This document shows positions 37,621-45,404 of a DNA stretch of 64,000 nt, piece after piece (the stretch's first letter is position 1; every line of letters starts with the position of its first letter). Position numbers and translations under genes: made by a program. This stretch comes from CBDAQD01 sp965275905. GTDB taxonomy: Bacteria > Pseudomonadota > Alphaproteobacteria > Rhizobiales > JAJFHC01. Under the pieces are notes generated by a model. The model had not been told where the DNA came from, did no database searches, and was given only the letters and a program-made list of their open reading frames with translations. Location of the stretch: the NCBI GenBank assembly GCA_965275905.1, contig CBDHYJ010000079.1:97462-161461 (forward strand), read 5' to 3'.

Positions 37621-38580
37621 CTACACGCGCTCGATAATCTTTTCGCCGAACAGCCCCTGCGGCCGGAACAGCAGGAAACCGAGCGCGATGACATAGGCGA
37701 GCCAGCCCTCGATCCCGCCGCCCACCAGCGGACCCCAGTAGACCTCGCCGATCTTTTCGCCGATGCCGATGATGAGGCCGCCGACGATGGCGCCGGGAAT
37801 GGACGTGAACCCGCCCAGGATCAGCACCGGCAGCGCCTTCAGGGCGACGATGGCGAGCGAGAAGCTGACGTCCGACCTGGCGCCCCACATGATACCGGTG
37901 GCAAGCGCCACGATACCCGCGGCGAACCACACGATGACCCAGATCTGGTTCAGCGAGATGCCGACCGAAAGCGCGGCCTGGTGATCGTCCGCAACGGCGC
38001 GCAGTGCGCGACCGATGCGGGTCTTGTTGAAGAAGATGGCCAGGCCGGCGACCATCGCGCCGGCGATGACGGCGGCCGACAGGTCGATCTGCTGGATACT
38101 GACCAGACCGCCGAGAATGTTGAAATCGAATACGCCGGTCGGCAGGAACAGTTCCTTCGTGATCATTACCTTGGGTTCACCGCCGAACACCAGCTCGCCG
38201 AAGCCGATCAGGAAGTAGTTCAGCCCGATCGTCGCCATGAACAGGATGATGTCTTCCTGGTTCACCAGCGGACGCAGCACCACCCGTTCCACGGTGTAGG
38301 CCAGCGCGAACATGATGACGATGCACAGCAGCAGGGCCAGATAGGCCGGAACACCGGCGGCAAAAAGGCCGACGAGTGACAGCGCGCCGAACACCACCAT
38401 GATGCCCTGCGCGAAGTTGAAGACGCCGGAGGCCTTGAAGATCAGCACGAAACCCAGCGCGATCAGGGAATAGAGCACGCCGGAGACGAAGCCTTCCCAG
38501 AGCACCTGTACGAAGAAGTCCGGCAGACTCACCATCTGCACGAACGGATCGAGGAATATGTTGTAAAGCAGCTCGCCCAT
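37621..38580 (-). CDS. livH: branched-chain-type ABC transporter permease LivH
   Basis: 319 residues, about eight to nine membrane helices. Characteristic SGVLYSLIALGFVLIFKASGVFNFAQG, RRTRIGRALRAVADD-like NKTRIGRALRAVADDHQAALSVGIS, and GGFTSIPGAIVGGLIIGIGEKIGE. ATG 38580 has AGGGG at 6 nt; GTG 38583 is adjacent. It follows livG after 9 nt. Confidence 0.92.
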   Translation of the reverse strand: MGELLYNIFLDPFVQMVSLPDFFVQVLWEGFVSGVLYSLIALGFVLIFKASGVFNFAQGIMVVFGALSLVGLFAAGVPAYLALLLCIVIMFALAYTVERVVLRPLVNQEDIILFMATIGLNYFLIGFGELVFGGEPKVMITKELFLPTGVFDFNILGGLVSIQQIDLSAAVIAGAMVAGLAIFFNKTRIGRALRAVADDHQAALSVGISLNQIWVIVWFAAGIVALATGIMWGARSDVSFSLAIVALKALPVLILGGFTSIPGAIVGGLIIGIGEKIGEVYWGPLVGGGIEGWLAYVIALGFLLFRPQGLFGEKIIERV

Positions 38581-38589
38581 CACCGTCCC

Positions 38590-39390
38590 CTAATGACTCA
38601 CGCCCAGATAGGCGTCGATCACGTTCTGGTCGGAACTCACTTCGTCCGGGGTCCCGTCGGCAATCTTCTTCCCGTAGTCCAGCACGACCACCCGGGAAGA
38701 CAGATCCATGACCACCCCCATGTCGTGCTCGATCAGGGCAATCGTGGTCCCGAACTGATCGTTAACATCGAGGATGAAGCGCGACATGTCCTCTTTCTCC
38801 TCGAGGTTCATGCCGGCCATCGGCTCATCGAGCAGAAGCAGTTCCGGTTCCATCGCGAGCGCGCGGCCCAGTTCGACCCGCTTCTGAAGACCGTACGGCA
38901 GGCGACCGACCGGCGTCCGGCGGATGTGCTGGATCTCCAGGAAGTCGATCACATGCTCGACAAACTCGCGGTGCTCCATCTCCTCCTGCTCGGCCGGGCC
39001 GAACCGGAACAGATGCCAGAACAGGCCCTTCGTCATCTTCAGCGAACGCCCGGTCATGATGTTGTCGAGCGTGCTCATGCCGCGGAACAGGGCAACGTTC
39101 TGGAACGTGCGCGCAATGCCAGAGGCAGCCGCTTCATGCGGCTTGATCTGGCGACGCGTATGCCCCCGAAATGAAACCGTTCCCTCTTGCGGGTGGTAAA
39201 AGCCGTTGATGACGTTAAGCATCGACGTCTTGCCGGCGCCGTTCGGACCGATAATGGCGCGGATTTCGCCTTTCAGGATGTCAAAGCTGACATCGGTGAT
39301 CGCCTTTACGCCGCCGAAAGACAGCGAGACGCTTGCAACGTCGAGCAGCACATCCCCCGGCGCTACATTTGACTCTACTGTTCGGATCAT
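38590..39390 (-). CDS. livG: branched-chain-type ABC transporter ATPase LivG
   Basis: 266 residues. Walker A IIGPNGAGKTSMLNVINGF, the Q-loop IARTFQNVALFRGMS, the signature LPYGLQKRVELGRALAMEP, Walker B LLLLDEPMAGMNLEEKEDM and the switch IALIEHDMGVVMDLS. LivG rather than LivF is indicated by the GMNLEEK and ISLSFGGVKAITDVSF-type segments. Its ATG overlaps the stop of the upstream acyl-CoA synthetase gene by 4 nt, so the ligase and transporter are translationally coupled. Confidence 0.93.
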   Translation of the reverse strand: MIRTVESNVAPGDVLLDVASVSLSFGGVKAITDVSFDILKGEIRAIIGPNGAGKTSMLNVINGFYHPQEGTVSFRGHTRRQIKPHEAAASGIARTFQNVALFRGMSTLDNIMTGRSLKMTKGLFWHLFRFGPAEQEEMEHREFVEHVIDFLEIQHIRRTPVGRLPYGLQKRVELGRALAMEPELLLLDEPMAGMNLEEKEDMSRFILDVNDQFGTTIALIEHDMGVVMDLSSRVVVLDYGKKIADGTPDEVSSDQNVIDAYLGVSH

Positions 39391-41372
39391 TCAGCGGCCT
39401 CTTTTACCGCGTCGGCCGGCGCGAAGGTTTTCATGTCACGAATCTCGACGTCGCCCTCGATGGTGCCGCGCCGCCCGTCCTCGAACGTCACTTCGGTACT
39501 GATTGTCTGGCGCTTTTTCGAGTGGTCGTATAGCGCGTCGATCAGCGGTTCGTAACGCTCGTTGATCAGCGAGCGCCGGACCTTTGCCGTACGCGTGATC
39601 TCGCCATCATCTGGATCGAGTTCCTTGTGCAGGATCAGGAACCGGTGGATCTGCGCACCCGCCACCCGGTCTTCGTGCGACAGTTCCTCGTTCACCTCTT
39701 CAACATGCTGCTCGATCATCTTGTAAACGTCGGAGTGACCGGCGAGTTCCTGATAGCTTCCGTAGACAACGTTGTTGCGTTCCGCCCAGGAACCCACGGC
39801 GTGCAGATCGATGTTGATGAAGCAGGTGACAAAATCGCGGTCGTGTCCGAAGGCGACGGCTTCCTTGATATTCGGGTAGAACTTCAGCTTGTTCTCGATG
39901 TATTTCGGCGGGAACAGCGTGTCGTCCTTGAGCTTGCCGACGTCTTTCGCCCGGTCGATGATCTTCAGGTGGCCGTGTTCGTCGAAGAACCCGGCATCGC
40001 CGGAATGAACCCAGCCGTCCTCGGTCTTGGTCTCCTGAGTGGCTTCCGGGTTCTTGTAGTATTCCTTGAAGACGCCCGGCGACCGGTACATGACCTCGCC
40101 TGAGTCAGCGATCTCGATTTCGATGCCCTCCAGCGGCTTTCCGACCGTGTCGGCGTAGATCTCGGCGTCCGGCTGGTTGGTGATGTAAACCGCCGCCTCG
40201 GTCTGACCGTAGAGCTGTTTCAGGTTCATGCCGAGCGCGCGGTAGAAGCGGAAGATCTCCGGACCGATCGCCTCGCCGGCCGTGTAGGCGACGCGCACCT
40301 TGGAGAGGCCGAAAATGTTCTTCAGCGGCCCGTAAACCAGAATATCGCCGAGGAAATATTTGAGCCGCGCCCCGATTGGAACCGGCTCGCCGTTGAGGAT
40401 CTTCTCGCCCCATTCCCGCGCAACCCCAAGGAAGTATTCGAACATCCTCTTCTTAAGCGGGCTCGCATCTTCCATGCGCACCATGGTTTCGGTGATCAGC
40501 GCCTCGTAGACCCGCGGCGGCGCGAAAGCGTAAGTGGTGCCGATCTCGCGGCGGTCGTCGGTCACCGTGTCCCGGTTTTCCGGGCAGTTGACGCAGTAGC
40601 CGGCCGCCAGCGACTGGGCGTAGGAGAACACGTGGTCCCCGACCCAGGCCATCGGCAGGTAGGCGATTGTTTCCTCGCGCTCGTCGAGCTTGTCGAATTC
40701 GTTCGCGACATCGGCAGCCCACAGGCAGTTTGCCATGGTGAGCACGACGCCCTTGGGGCGACCCGTCGTGCCGGAGGTGTAAAGGATGATGGCGGTGTCC
40801 TCGAGGCCGCCCTTGTCGATCTCGGCCTTCCACGCCGCCTCGGCGCCGGAGTCCTCGGCCATCGCCTTGCGACCGAGCGCCTGGACCTCTTCGAACGACA
40901 TCAGGCCGTCGACAGCATATTTGCCCAGGCCCCGCTCTTCGTCATAGATGATGTTCTTGATGCCGTCGTAGGTCTCGCCGATCTCCAGAACCTTGTCGAC
41001 CTGTTCCTGGTTCTCCACCACGGCCATGACCACGCCGGCATGTTCCAGCACGTAGGCCATCTCTTCGGCGACCGAGTCCTGATAGACAGGCACCGGGATG
41101 GCACCGAGCGCCTGCGCAGCGCACATCGACCAGTAAAGCCGCGGCCGGTTGTCCCCGACGATGGCCAGCATCTGTCCGCGTTCCAGCCCGAGCTTGGACA
41201 ATCCGATGGAAAAGGCGCGTACCTCGTCGAGCACCTCGCTCCACGTCCATGTCTGCCAGATTCCCAGATCCTTTTCGCGGATGGCCGGTCTCTCGCCAAA
41301 CTGCCTGGCATTGCGCAACAGCAAATTTGGAAATGTCTCGCCGGTCCGGACGGACGACGTCCCAGTCCCCAC
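39387..41372 (-). CDS. AMP-dependent acyl-CoA synthetase (long-chain fatty-acid ligase type)
   Basis: 661 residues. Activates a carboxylic acid to its acyl-CoA with ATP. The P-loop ILYTSGTTGRPKGVVLT lies near 190-206, the adenylate motif LKQLYGQTEAAVYI and the A8 hinge DGWVHSGDAGFFDEHGHLKIIDRAKDVGKLKDD follow, with the catalytic-Lys region at the C-terminus. The size and the extra C-terminal loop (SHEDRVAGAQIHRFLILHKELDPDDGEITRTAKVRR) match the FACL/ACSL group fused upstream of Liv transporters. First gene of the series, with livG overlapping its end. Start GTG 41372 has AAGGGAG at 8 nt. Confidence 0.88.
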   Translation of the reverse strand: MGTGTSSVRTGETFPNLLLRNARQFGERPAIREKDLGIWQTWTWSEVLDEVRAFSIGLSKLGLERGQMLAIVGDNRPRLYWSMCAAQALGAIPVPVYQDSVAEEMAYVLEHAGVVMAVVENQEQVDKVLEIGETYDGIKNIIYDEERGLGKYAVDGLMSFEEVQALGRKAMAEDSGAEAAWKAEIDKGGLEDTAIILYTSGTTGRPKGVVLTMANCLWAADVANEFDKLDEREETIAYLPMAWVGDHVFSYAQSLAAGYCVNCPENRDTVTDDRREIGTTYAFAPPRVYEALITETMVRMEDASPLKKRMFEYFLGVAREWGEKILNGEPVPIGARLKYFLGDILVYGPLKNIFGLSKVRVAYTAGEAIGPEIFRFYRALGMNLKQLYGQTEAAVYITNQPDAEIYADTVGKPLEGIEIEIADSGEVMYRSPGVFKEYYKNPEATQETKTEDGWVHSGDAGFFDEHGHLKIIDRAKDVGKLKDDTLFPPKYIENKLKFYPNIKEAVAFGHDRDFVTCFINIDLHAVGSWAERNNVVYGSYQELAGHSDVYKMIEQHVEEVNEELSHEDRVAGAQIHRFLILHKELDPDDGEITRTAKVRRSLINERYEPLIDALYDHSKKRQTISTEVTFEDGRRGTIEGDVEIRDMKTFAPADAVKEAAE

Positions 41373-41836
41373 GCTCGTCTCCCTTCGCTCTTTATTCGGT
41401 CCGCCTCTTGGGGGCGGTTTCACCGATCGGTCACAACAAAAGTGTTACACTGAATGGCACATGAAGCGCTGAATTTGTATCACTTTTTTGTTGTTTGCAT
41501 TACACGCCGGAGGCCAAATTTTCCCTCATCCTCCGATAATGACAGGCAGAATACCTCAATTCATTTTGGTAGCAAGACAATCCGGAATGTCCATCAGGCT
41601 TTCCTCCTGACGGGAAAACAATGCCCTGCATCCGCCAAATCCCTGTCTCCCGCCCGCTGTCCGCAGTAGCTGCAGACCCGGGCCGGATCGTTTATATCCA
41701 TGCGTTGTAAAGGCGATATATGGGCCCGGTTCGATTCCTGTTCGGCTTCTGTAAAGAATTGTAAAGCCCTTTGCCCTGCGGGCCGGAACCGGACATCGTG
41801 GTTGGAAACACGGGCAATTCGCCCGACCTGAACCGC
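41373..41836. other. 464-bp divergent intergenic region
   Basis: Lies between the acyl-CoA synthetase series (minus) and the hybrid kinase (plus). It contains a large imperfect inverted repeat, CAACAAAAGTG (41434-41444) and CACTTTTTTGTTG (41481-41493), enclosing GTGTTACAC; a palindrome ACCGATCGGT at 41422-41431; and a CCGCC/GGCGG hairpin at 41401-41417. These are probable operators of the synthetase/liv unit. I see no gene. Confidence 0.45.
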
Positions 41837-43891
41837 ATGCGGATCGAAACGATGACTGTCGATCAAATCGGACAGAATGCGGAACGCGAAGCCGACTGGC
41901 ATCAGCGCCTGAGCTACATCCAGGCCGCGCTCGACCAGCTCGACGACGGATTCACGGTCTACGATCTCGATCTCAACCTGGTCGCCTGGAATGCGCGCTT
42001 CTTCGAGATGTTCGACTTCCCGGAAGACGAGTTCGCAGTCTTCGGCAAGCCGTTCGATGCGTTCATCCGCTACAACGCGGAGCGCGGGGAATACGGCCCA
42101 GGACTGGCCGAAGACCTGGTCGCGGAACGGGTGGCTCTGGCCCGCCAGTTCAAGTCGCACTGTATGGAGCGCATCCGGCCCAACGGCACGGTGCTCGAGA
42201 TCCGAGGCAATCCCATCCCCGGCATCGGCTTCGTCACCATCTACAAGGACATTACCGACCGCAAGAAGGCCGAGGACGCGCTGGCCGCCAGCCGTGACGA
42301 TCTGGAGCGCCGTGTCGAGGAACGCACCCGGGAGCTGTCCGAACTCAACACAAAGCTGGTCGCGGAAGTCGCCGAGCGCGAGCGTGCCCATGGCGCCCTG
42401 CAGCAGAGCGAGGAATGGATACGGCTTATCGCCGACGGCGTGCCCGTCCTGATCGGCTACGTCGATGCCGATCAGCGCTACCGGTTCGCCAACCGCCATT
42501 TCGAGGAATGGACCGGCCATCCTCCCGACGAGATCCTCGGCCGCAGCGTGGATGAGGTTCTGGGAACACGGATCCACCACACCCTGCGCGACCAGATGGA
42601 CCGGGCGCTCGCCGGCGAACTGGTGACCAACGAATTCCGGCTGCGGCTGCCGAGCGGCAAGCGCATCGACGCGATCTCCACCTTCATCCCGCATTTCAAC
42701 CCCGACGGCGCGGTCATGGGATATTTCATCCTGGCGCAGGACGTCACCGACCACAGACAGGCGGAAGCCGCGCTCCGGCAGGCGCAGAAGATGAAGGCCG
42801 TCGGCCAGCTGACCGGCGGGCTCGCGCACGACTTCAACAATCTGCTGACCATCGTCATCGGCAATCTGAACCTGCTTCGCGAACAGCTGAGCGACGACGA
42901 GTTCACGACGGGCCAGATCGATCCGGCCCTCGGCGCGGCACGGCGCGGCGCGGAACTGGTGAAGCACCTGCTGGCCTTCAGCAGGAAGCAGCCGCTGCAG
43001 CCCAAGGCCTTCGACGCCGGCGAACTGGTGACCGGCATGGTCGACCTGTTCGAGCGCACGCTGGGCAACGCCGTGCGCACGGAATTCCGCATTTCCGGGC
43101 AGCCCTGTCCCGTCGTCGCCGATCCCAACCAGATGGAAAACGCCCTGCTCAACCTCGCCATCAACGCCCGCGACGCCATGCCGTCCGGCGGTCTGCTCAC
43201 CGTCGAAGTGGAGACCGCCGAACCTGAAGATGGCCCGGAGCCCGGTGAGGTCCGGCTCTGCGTGACCGACACCGGCACGGGCATGCCCGCGGCTGTCGCC
43301 GAGCGCGCCTTCGAGCCGTTCTTTTCCACCAAGGGGCTGGGCCGCGGCCACGGCATGGGCCTCAGCATGGTCTACGGTTTCGTGCAGCAGTCGGGCGGCA
43401 CGATAGACCTCAGAAGCCGGCGCGGCGAGGGAACGGCCGTCGAGATCCGGCTGCCGCGTTCGACCGGCCGCGAGCAACCTGCATCCGCCCAGGACCCTGA
43501 CGATGCGGCGGCGCCGGAAACCGGCACCGAGACCATCCTCGTGGTCGAGGACGACGACGAGGTTCGCAGCTACACCGTGAGCGCCCTGCGCGCGCTGCAA
43601 TATCATGTGCTCGAGGTCGGCGACGGCGGCTCCGCGCTGGACCTGGTGCGCGACGACACCGGGATCGACCTGGTCCTGAGCGACGTCGTGATGGTCGACG
43701 GTCCCAACGGCTACGAGCTCGCGGAGAAGGCCCGGCGGATCCAGCCCGGCCTCCGCATCCTGCTCATGTCCGGATATCCCGACGAGGCCCGGTCGCGCTC
43801 GAAACAGGGCGCCCGCGTGCTGCCCTTCCTGCCCAAACCGTTCGAAAAGCAGCAGCTCGCCGCCGCGGTGCGCGCGGCGCTCGACGCATAG
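41837..43891 (+). CDS. PAS-domain hybrid sensor histidine kinase
   Basis: About 684 residues. No membrane segment, so cytoplasmic. Order: a PAS_7-like domain (about 20-145: LDDGFTVYDLDLNLVAWNARFFEMF, NAERGEYGPG), a short coiled coil (VEERTRELSELNTKLVAEV), a second PAS domain (about 190-300), a HisKA domain with phospho-His331 in GGLAHDFNNLLTIV, the HATPase with NLAINARDAMPSGG, FEPFFSTKGLGRGHGMGLSM and GTAVEIRLP, and a receiver with Asp616 in LVLSDVVMVDG. Class is the HWE-like DFNNLL group. The start is uncertain (41837, 41852 or a GTG at 41798). Signal unknown; the neighbours suggest possible pairing with the OmpR-type regulator at 44675. Confidence 0.88.
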   Translation: MRIETMTVDQIGQNAEREADWHQRLSYIQAALDQLDDGFTVYDLDLNLVAWNARFFEMFDFPEDEFAVFGKPFDAFIRYNAERGEYGPGLAEDLVAERVALARQFKSHCMERIRPNGTVLEIRGNPIPGIGFVTIYKDITDRKKAEDALAASRDDLERRVEERTRELSELNTKLVAEVAERERAHGALQQSEEWIRLIADGVPVLIGYVDADQRYRFANRHFEEWTGHPPDEILGRSVDEVLGTRIHHTLRDQMDRALAGELVTNEFRLRLPSGKRIDAISTFIPHFNPDGAVMGYFILAQDVTDHRQAEAALRQAQKMKAVGQLTGGLAHDFNNLLTIVIGNLNLLREQLSDDEFTTGQIDPALGAARRGAELVKHLLAFSRKQPLQPKAFDAGELVTGMVDLFERTLGNAVRTEFRISGQPCPVVADPNQMENALLNLAINARDAMPSGGLLTVEVETAEPEDGPEPGEVRLCVTDTGTGMPAAVAERAFEPFFSTKGLGRGHGMGLSMVYGFVQQSGGTIDLRSRRGEGTAVEIRLPRSTGREQPASAQDPDDAAAPETGTETILVVEDDDEVRSYTVSALRALQYHVLEVGDGGSALDLVRDDTGIDLVLSDVVMVDGPNGYELAEKARRIQPGLRILLMSGYPDEARSRSKQGARVLPFLPKPFEKQQLAAAVRAALDA

Positions 43892-44001
43892 TCCCGGGAG
43901 ACACCCGCGTCCTGCTGCGGGGATTTGTCTTACCGGTGCTCCGAGCAATATTGTCTATGCGACCCCGTCACCTGCGGCAGGGCGAACGTCTGGAGCACGA
44001 C

Positions 44002-44562
44002 ATGCGCCGATTTTTCGCAATTTCACTTCTCTGTTTCGCCATAGCCGGGCCCGCATTCGCGGATGATCGCGACCGCGGCCATCTCAGGCTCAAGGACCGC
44101 CTCGACCGGCCCGTTGACGGCTATTGCCTCGACATTCTGGGCGTCGGGTCGAACCTGCGCCTCGACGTTCCGATCTTCGCACACAACTGCAAACCCGGCC
44201 TGACACCAGACAGCGCGGTCGTTCTGCGCGAGGACGGCATGATCGAGTTTCCGCAAGTTCGCCTGTGCATCACGGCCGCGGGCGTCAACGGCCGGGCGCT
44301 GCCGGGCGCCTCCATCATCCTTCGCCCGTGCGGGCAGCGCGCGGCCTTCTTTGAAAGCGGGCCGCTGCAGACCTTCGCTTTCGAGAACGACGGCCGGGTC
44401 AGACTGGACGGCTCGGGCCTGTGCCTCGCGGTCGGGGACATCTCGGACCGGACCTATTCGCCGAACGACCGCTGGCGCGTCCTGTCGGTCGAGGCGTGTA
44501 ACAGCACACCGGCCCGCTATGCCCGATGGGAATTCAACACGGGGCCGTTCCCGTCGCCCTAG
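44002..44562 (+). CDS. secreted beta-trefoil (ricin-B-like) protein
   Basis: 186 residues. Signal peptide RRFFAISLLCFAIAGPAFA. The mature part is built of repeats with paired cysteines typical of ricin-B/beta-trefoil lectins: YCLDILGVGSNLRLDVPIFAHNC, RLCITAAGVNGRALPGASIILRPC and GLCLAVGD...VEAC, each ending in a hydrophobic-x-Cys strand and preceded by a Gly/Asp turn. The QxW triplet is mostly degenerate (RWRV, RWEF near the end). Expected to be periplasmic or extracellular and to bind a glycan. GGAG is 6 nt before the ATG. It sits between a histidine kinase and a response regulator, so a role as ligand or co-receptor is possible but not shown. Confidence 0.6.
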   Translation: MRRFFAISLLCFAIAGPAFADDRDRGHLRLKDRLDRPVDGYCLDILGVGSNLRLDVPIFAHNCKPGLTPDSAVVLREDGMIEFPQVRLCITAAGVNGRALPGASIILRPCGQRAAFFESGPLQTFAFENDGRVRLDGSGLCLAVGDISDRTYSPNDRWRVLSVEACNSTPARYARWEFNTGPFPSP

Positions 44563-44569
44563 AGTGAAT
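44559..44569 (+). repeat. CTAGAGTGAAT motif, copy 3, on the beta-trefoil gene stop codon
   Basis: Identical 11-mer; TAG 44560-44562 is the stop codon. A related CTAGAGCATG follows at 44591. Unlike the other two copies, the next gene here is on the same strand, so convergent layout is not required. Confidence 0.7.
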
Positions 44570-44674
44570 TGACGCTCGGGCCGCCGCGCGCTAGAGCATG
44601 GGCTGACACTGCCGGATCGGATTAACCTCGGTATTTCCCGGGATTCGGCGGCCAATCAACGTGTACGTGAACCG

Positions 44675-45370
44675 ATGCAGCCCGCAGCAACAATCCTGGT
44701 TGTCGACGACGAACCCGATATCTGCGCGCTGGTCATCAACTGCCTGAAACCGGTCGGGTTCGATGCGCTCGGCGCCCAGAGCGGGGTGGCGATGCGCGAG
44801 GTCCTGAAATCGACAAAAGTCGATCTGGTCATACTCGACCTGATGCTCGCCGGCGAGGACGGCCTGGAACTGCTGCGGGAACTGCGCGGCGAGCACAATC
44901 TCCCGGTGATCATCCTGACCGGGCGCGGCGAGCCCGTCGACCGCATTATCGGCCTGGAACTGGGTGCGGACGACTACGTCGCGAAGCCGTTCGAACACCG
45001 CGAGCTCATCGCACGGGTCCGCAATATTCTCCGCCGCGCCGGCACCGCGGCAGAGGAGAAGGACGAGTCCGAGCTGAGATTCCATGGCTGGACGCTCAGC
45101 CTGCCCGCACGCCGGCTGACCTCTCCTTCGGGCGAGGAAGTGGTTCTGACGTCAGCGGAATTCGATCTCCTGTCCGAGCTTGCACGCAACCCGAACCGGG
45201 CGCTGGACCGCGATACCCTGCTCGAAACCGTGCGCAACCGGCGGTCCAATCCCTTCGACCGCAGCATTGACGTTCACATCATGAATCTGCGCCGCAAGAT
45301 CGGGGATGACCCCAAGGCGCCGCGGATCATCAAGACGGTCCGCGGGGTGGGCTACATATTCACCGCGTGA
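44675..45370 (+). CDS. OmpR/PhoB-family response regulator
   Basis: 231 residues. Receiver domain with phospho-acceptor Asp55 in LVILDLMLAGEDG, the DDE acid pocket at 11-13 and the switch Lys in DDYVAKPFEHRELIARV. A winged-helix output domain (about 130-230) follows: LTSAEFDLLSELARNPNRALDRDTLLETV and SIDVHIMNLRRKIGDDPKAPRIIKTVRGVGYIF. Transcription regulator that binds direct repeats. It lies 112 nt downstream of the beta-trefoil gene and converges on the ferredoxin oxidoreductase, whose stop is 34 nt away. Its partner kinase may be the hybrid kinase at 41837, which has its own receiver. Confidence 0.93.
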   Translation: MQPAATILVVDDEPDICALVINCLKPVGFDALGAQSGVAMREVLKSTKVDLVILDLMLAGEDGLELLRELRGEHNLPVIILTGRGEPVDRIIGLELGADDYVAKPFEHRELIARVRNILRRAGTAAEEKDESELRFHGWTLSLPARRLTSPSGEEVVLTSAEFDLLSELARNPNRALDRDTLLETVRNRRSNPFDRSIDVHIMNLRRKIGDDPKAPRIIKTVRGVGYIFTA

Positions 45371-45404
45371 TGGAAGGCCGCACCGTCGACTCAGGCCCGT
45401 CGGC

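Noticed and set aside
36497..37930. 477-codon minus-strand frame across livM/livH
   Set aside because: It crosses the two real permease genes in another frame; its Arg/Gly-rich product is typical of shadow frames.
41594..43948. 784-codon minus-strand frame over the hybrid kinase
   Set aside because: Antisense shadow of a multidomain kinase in GC-rich DNA; no domain is recognisable in it.
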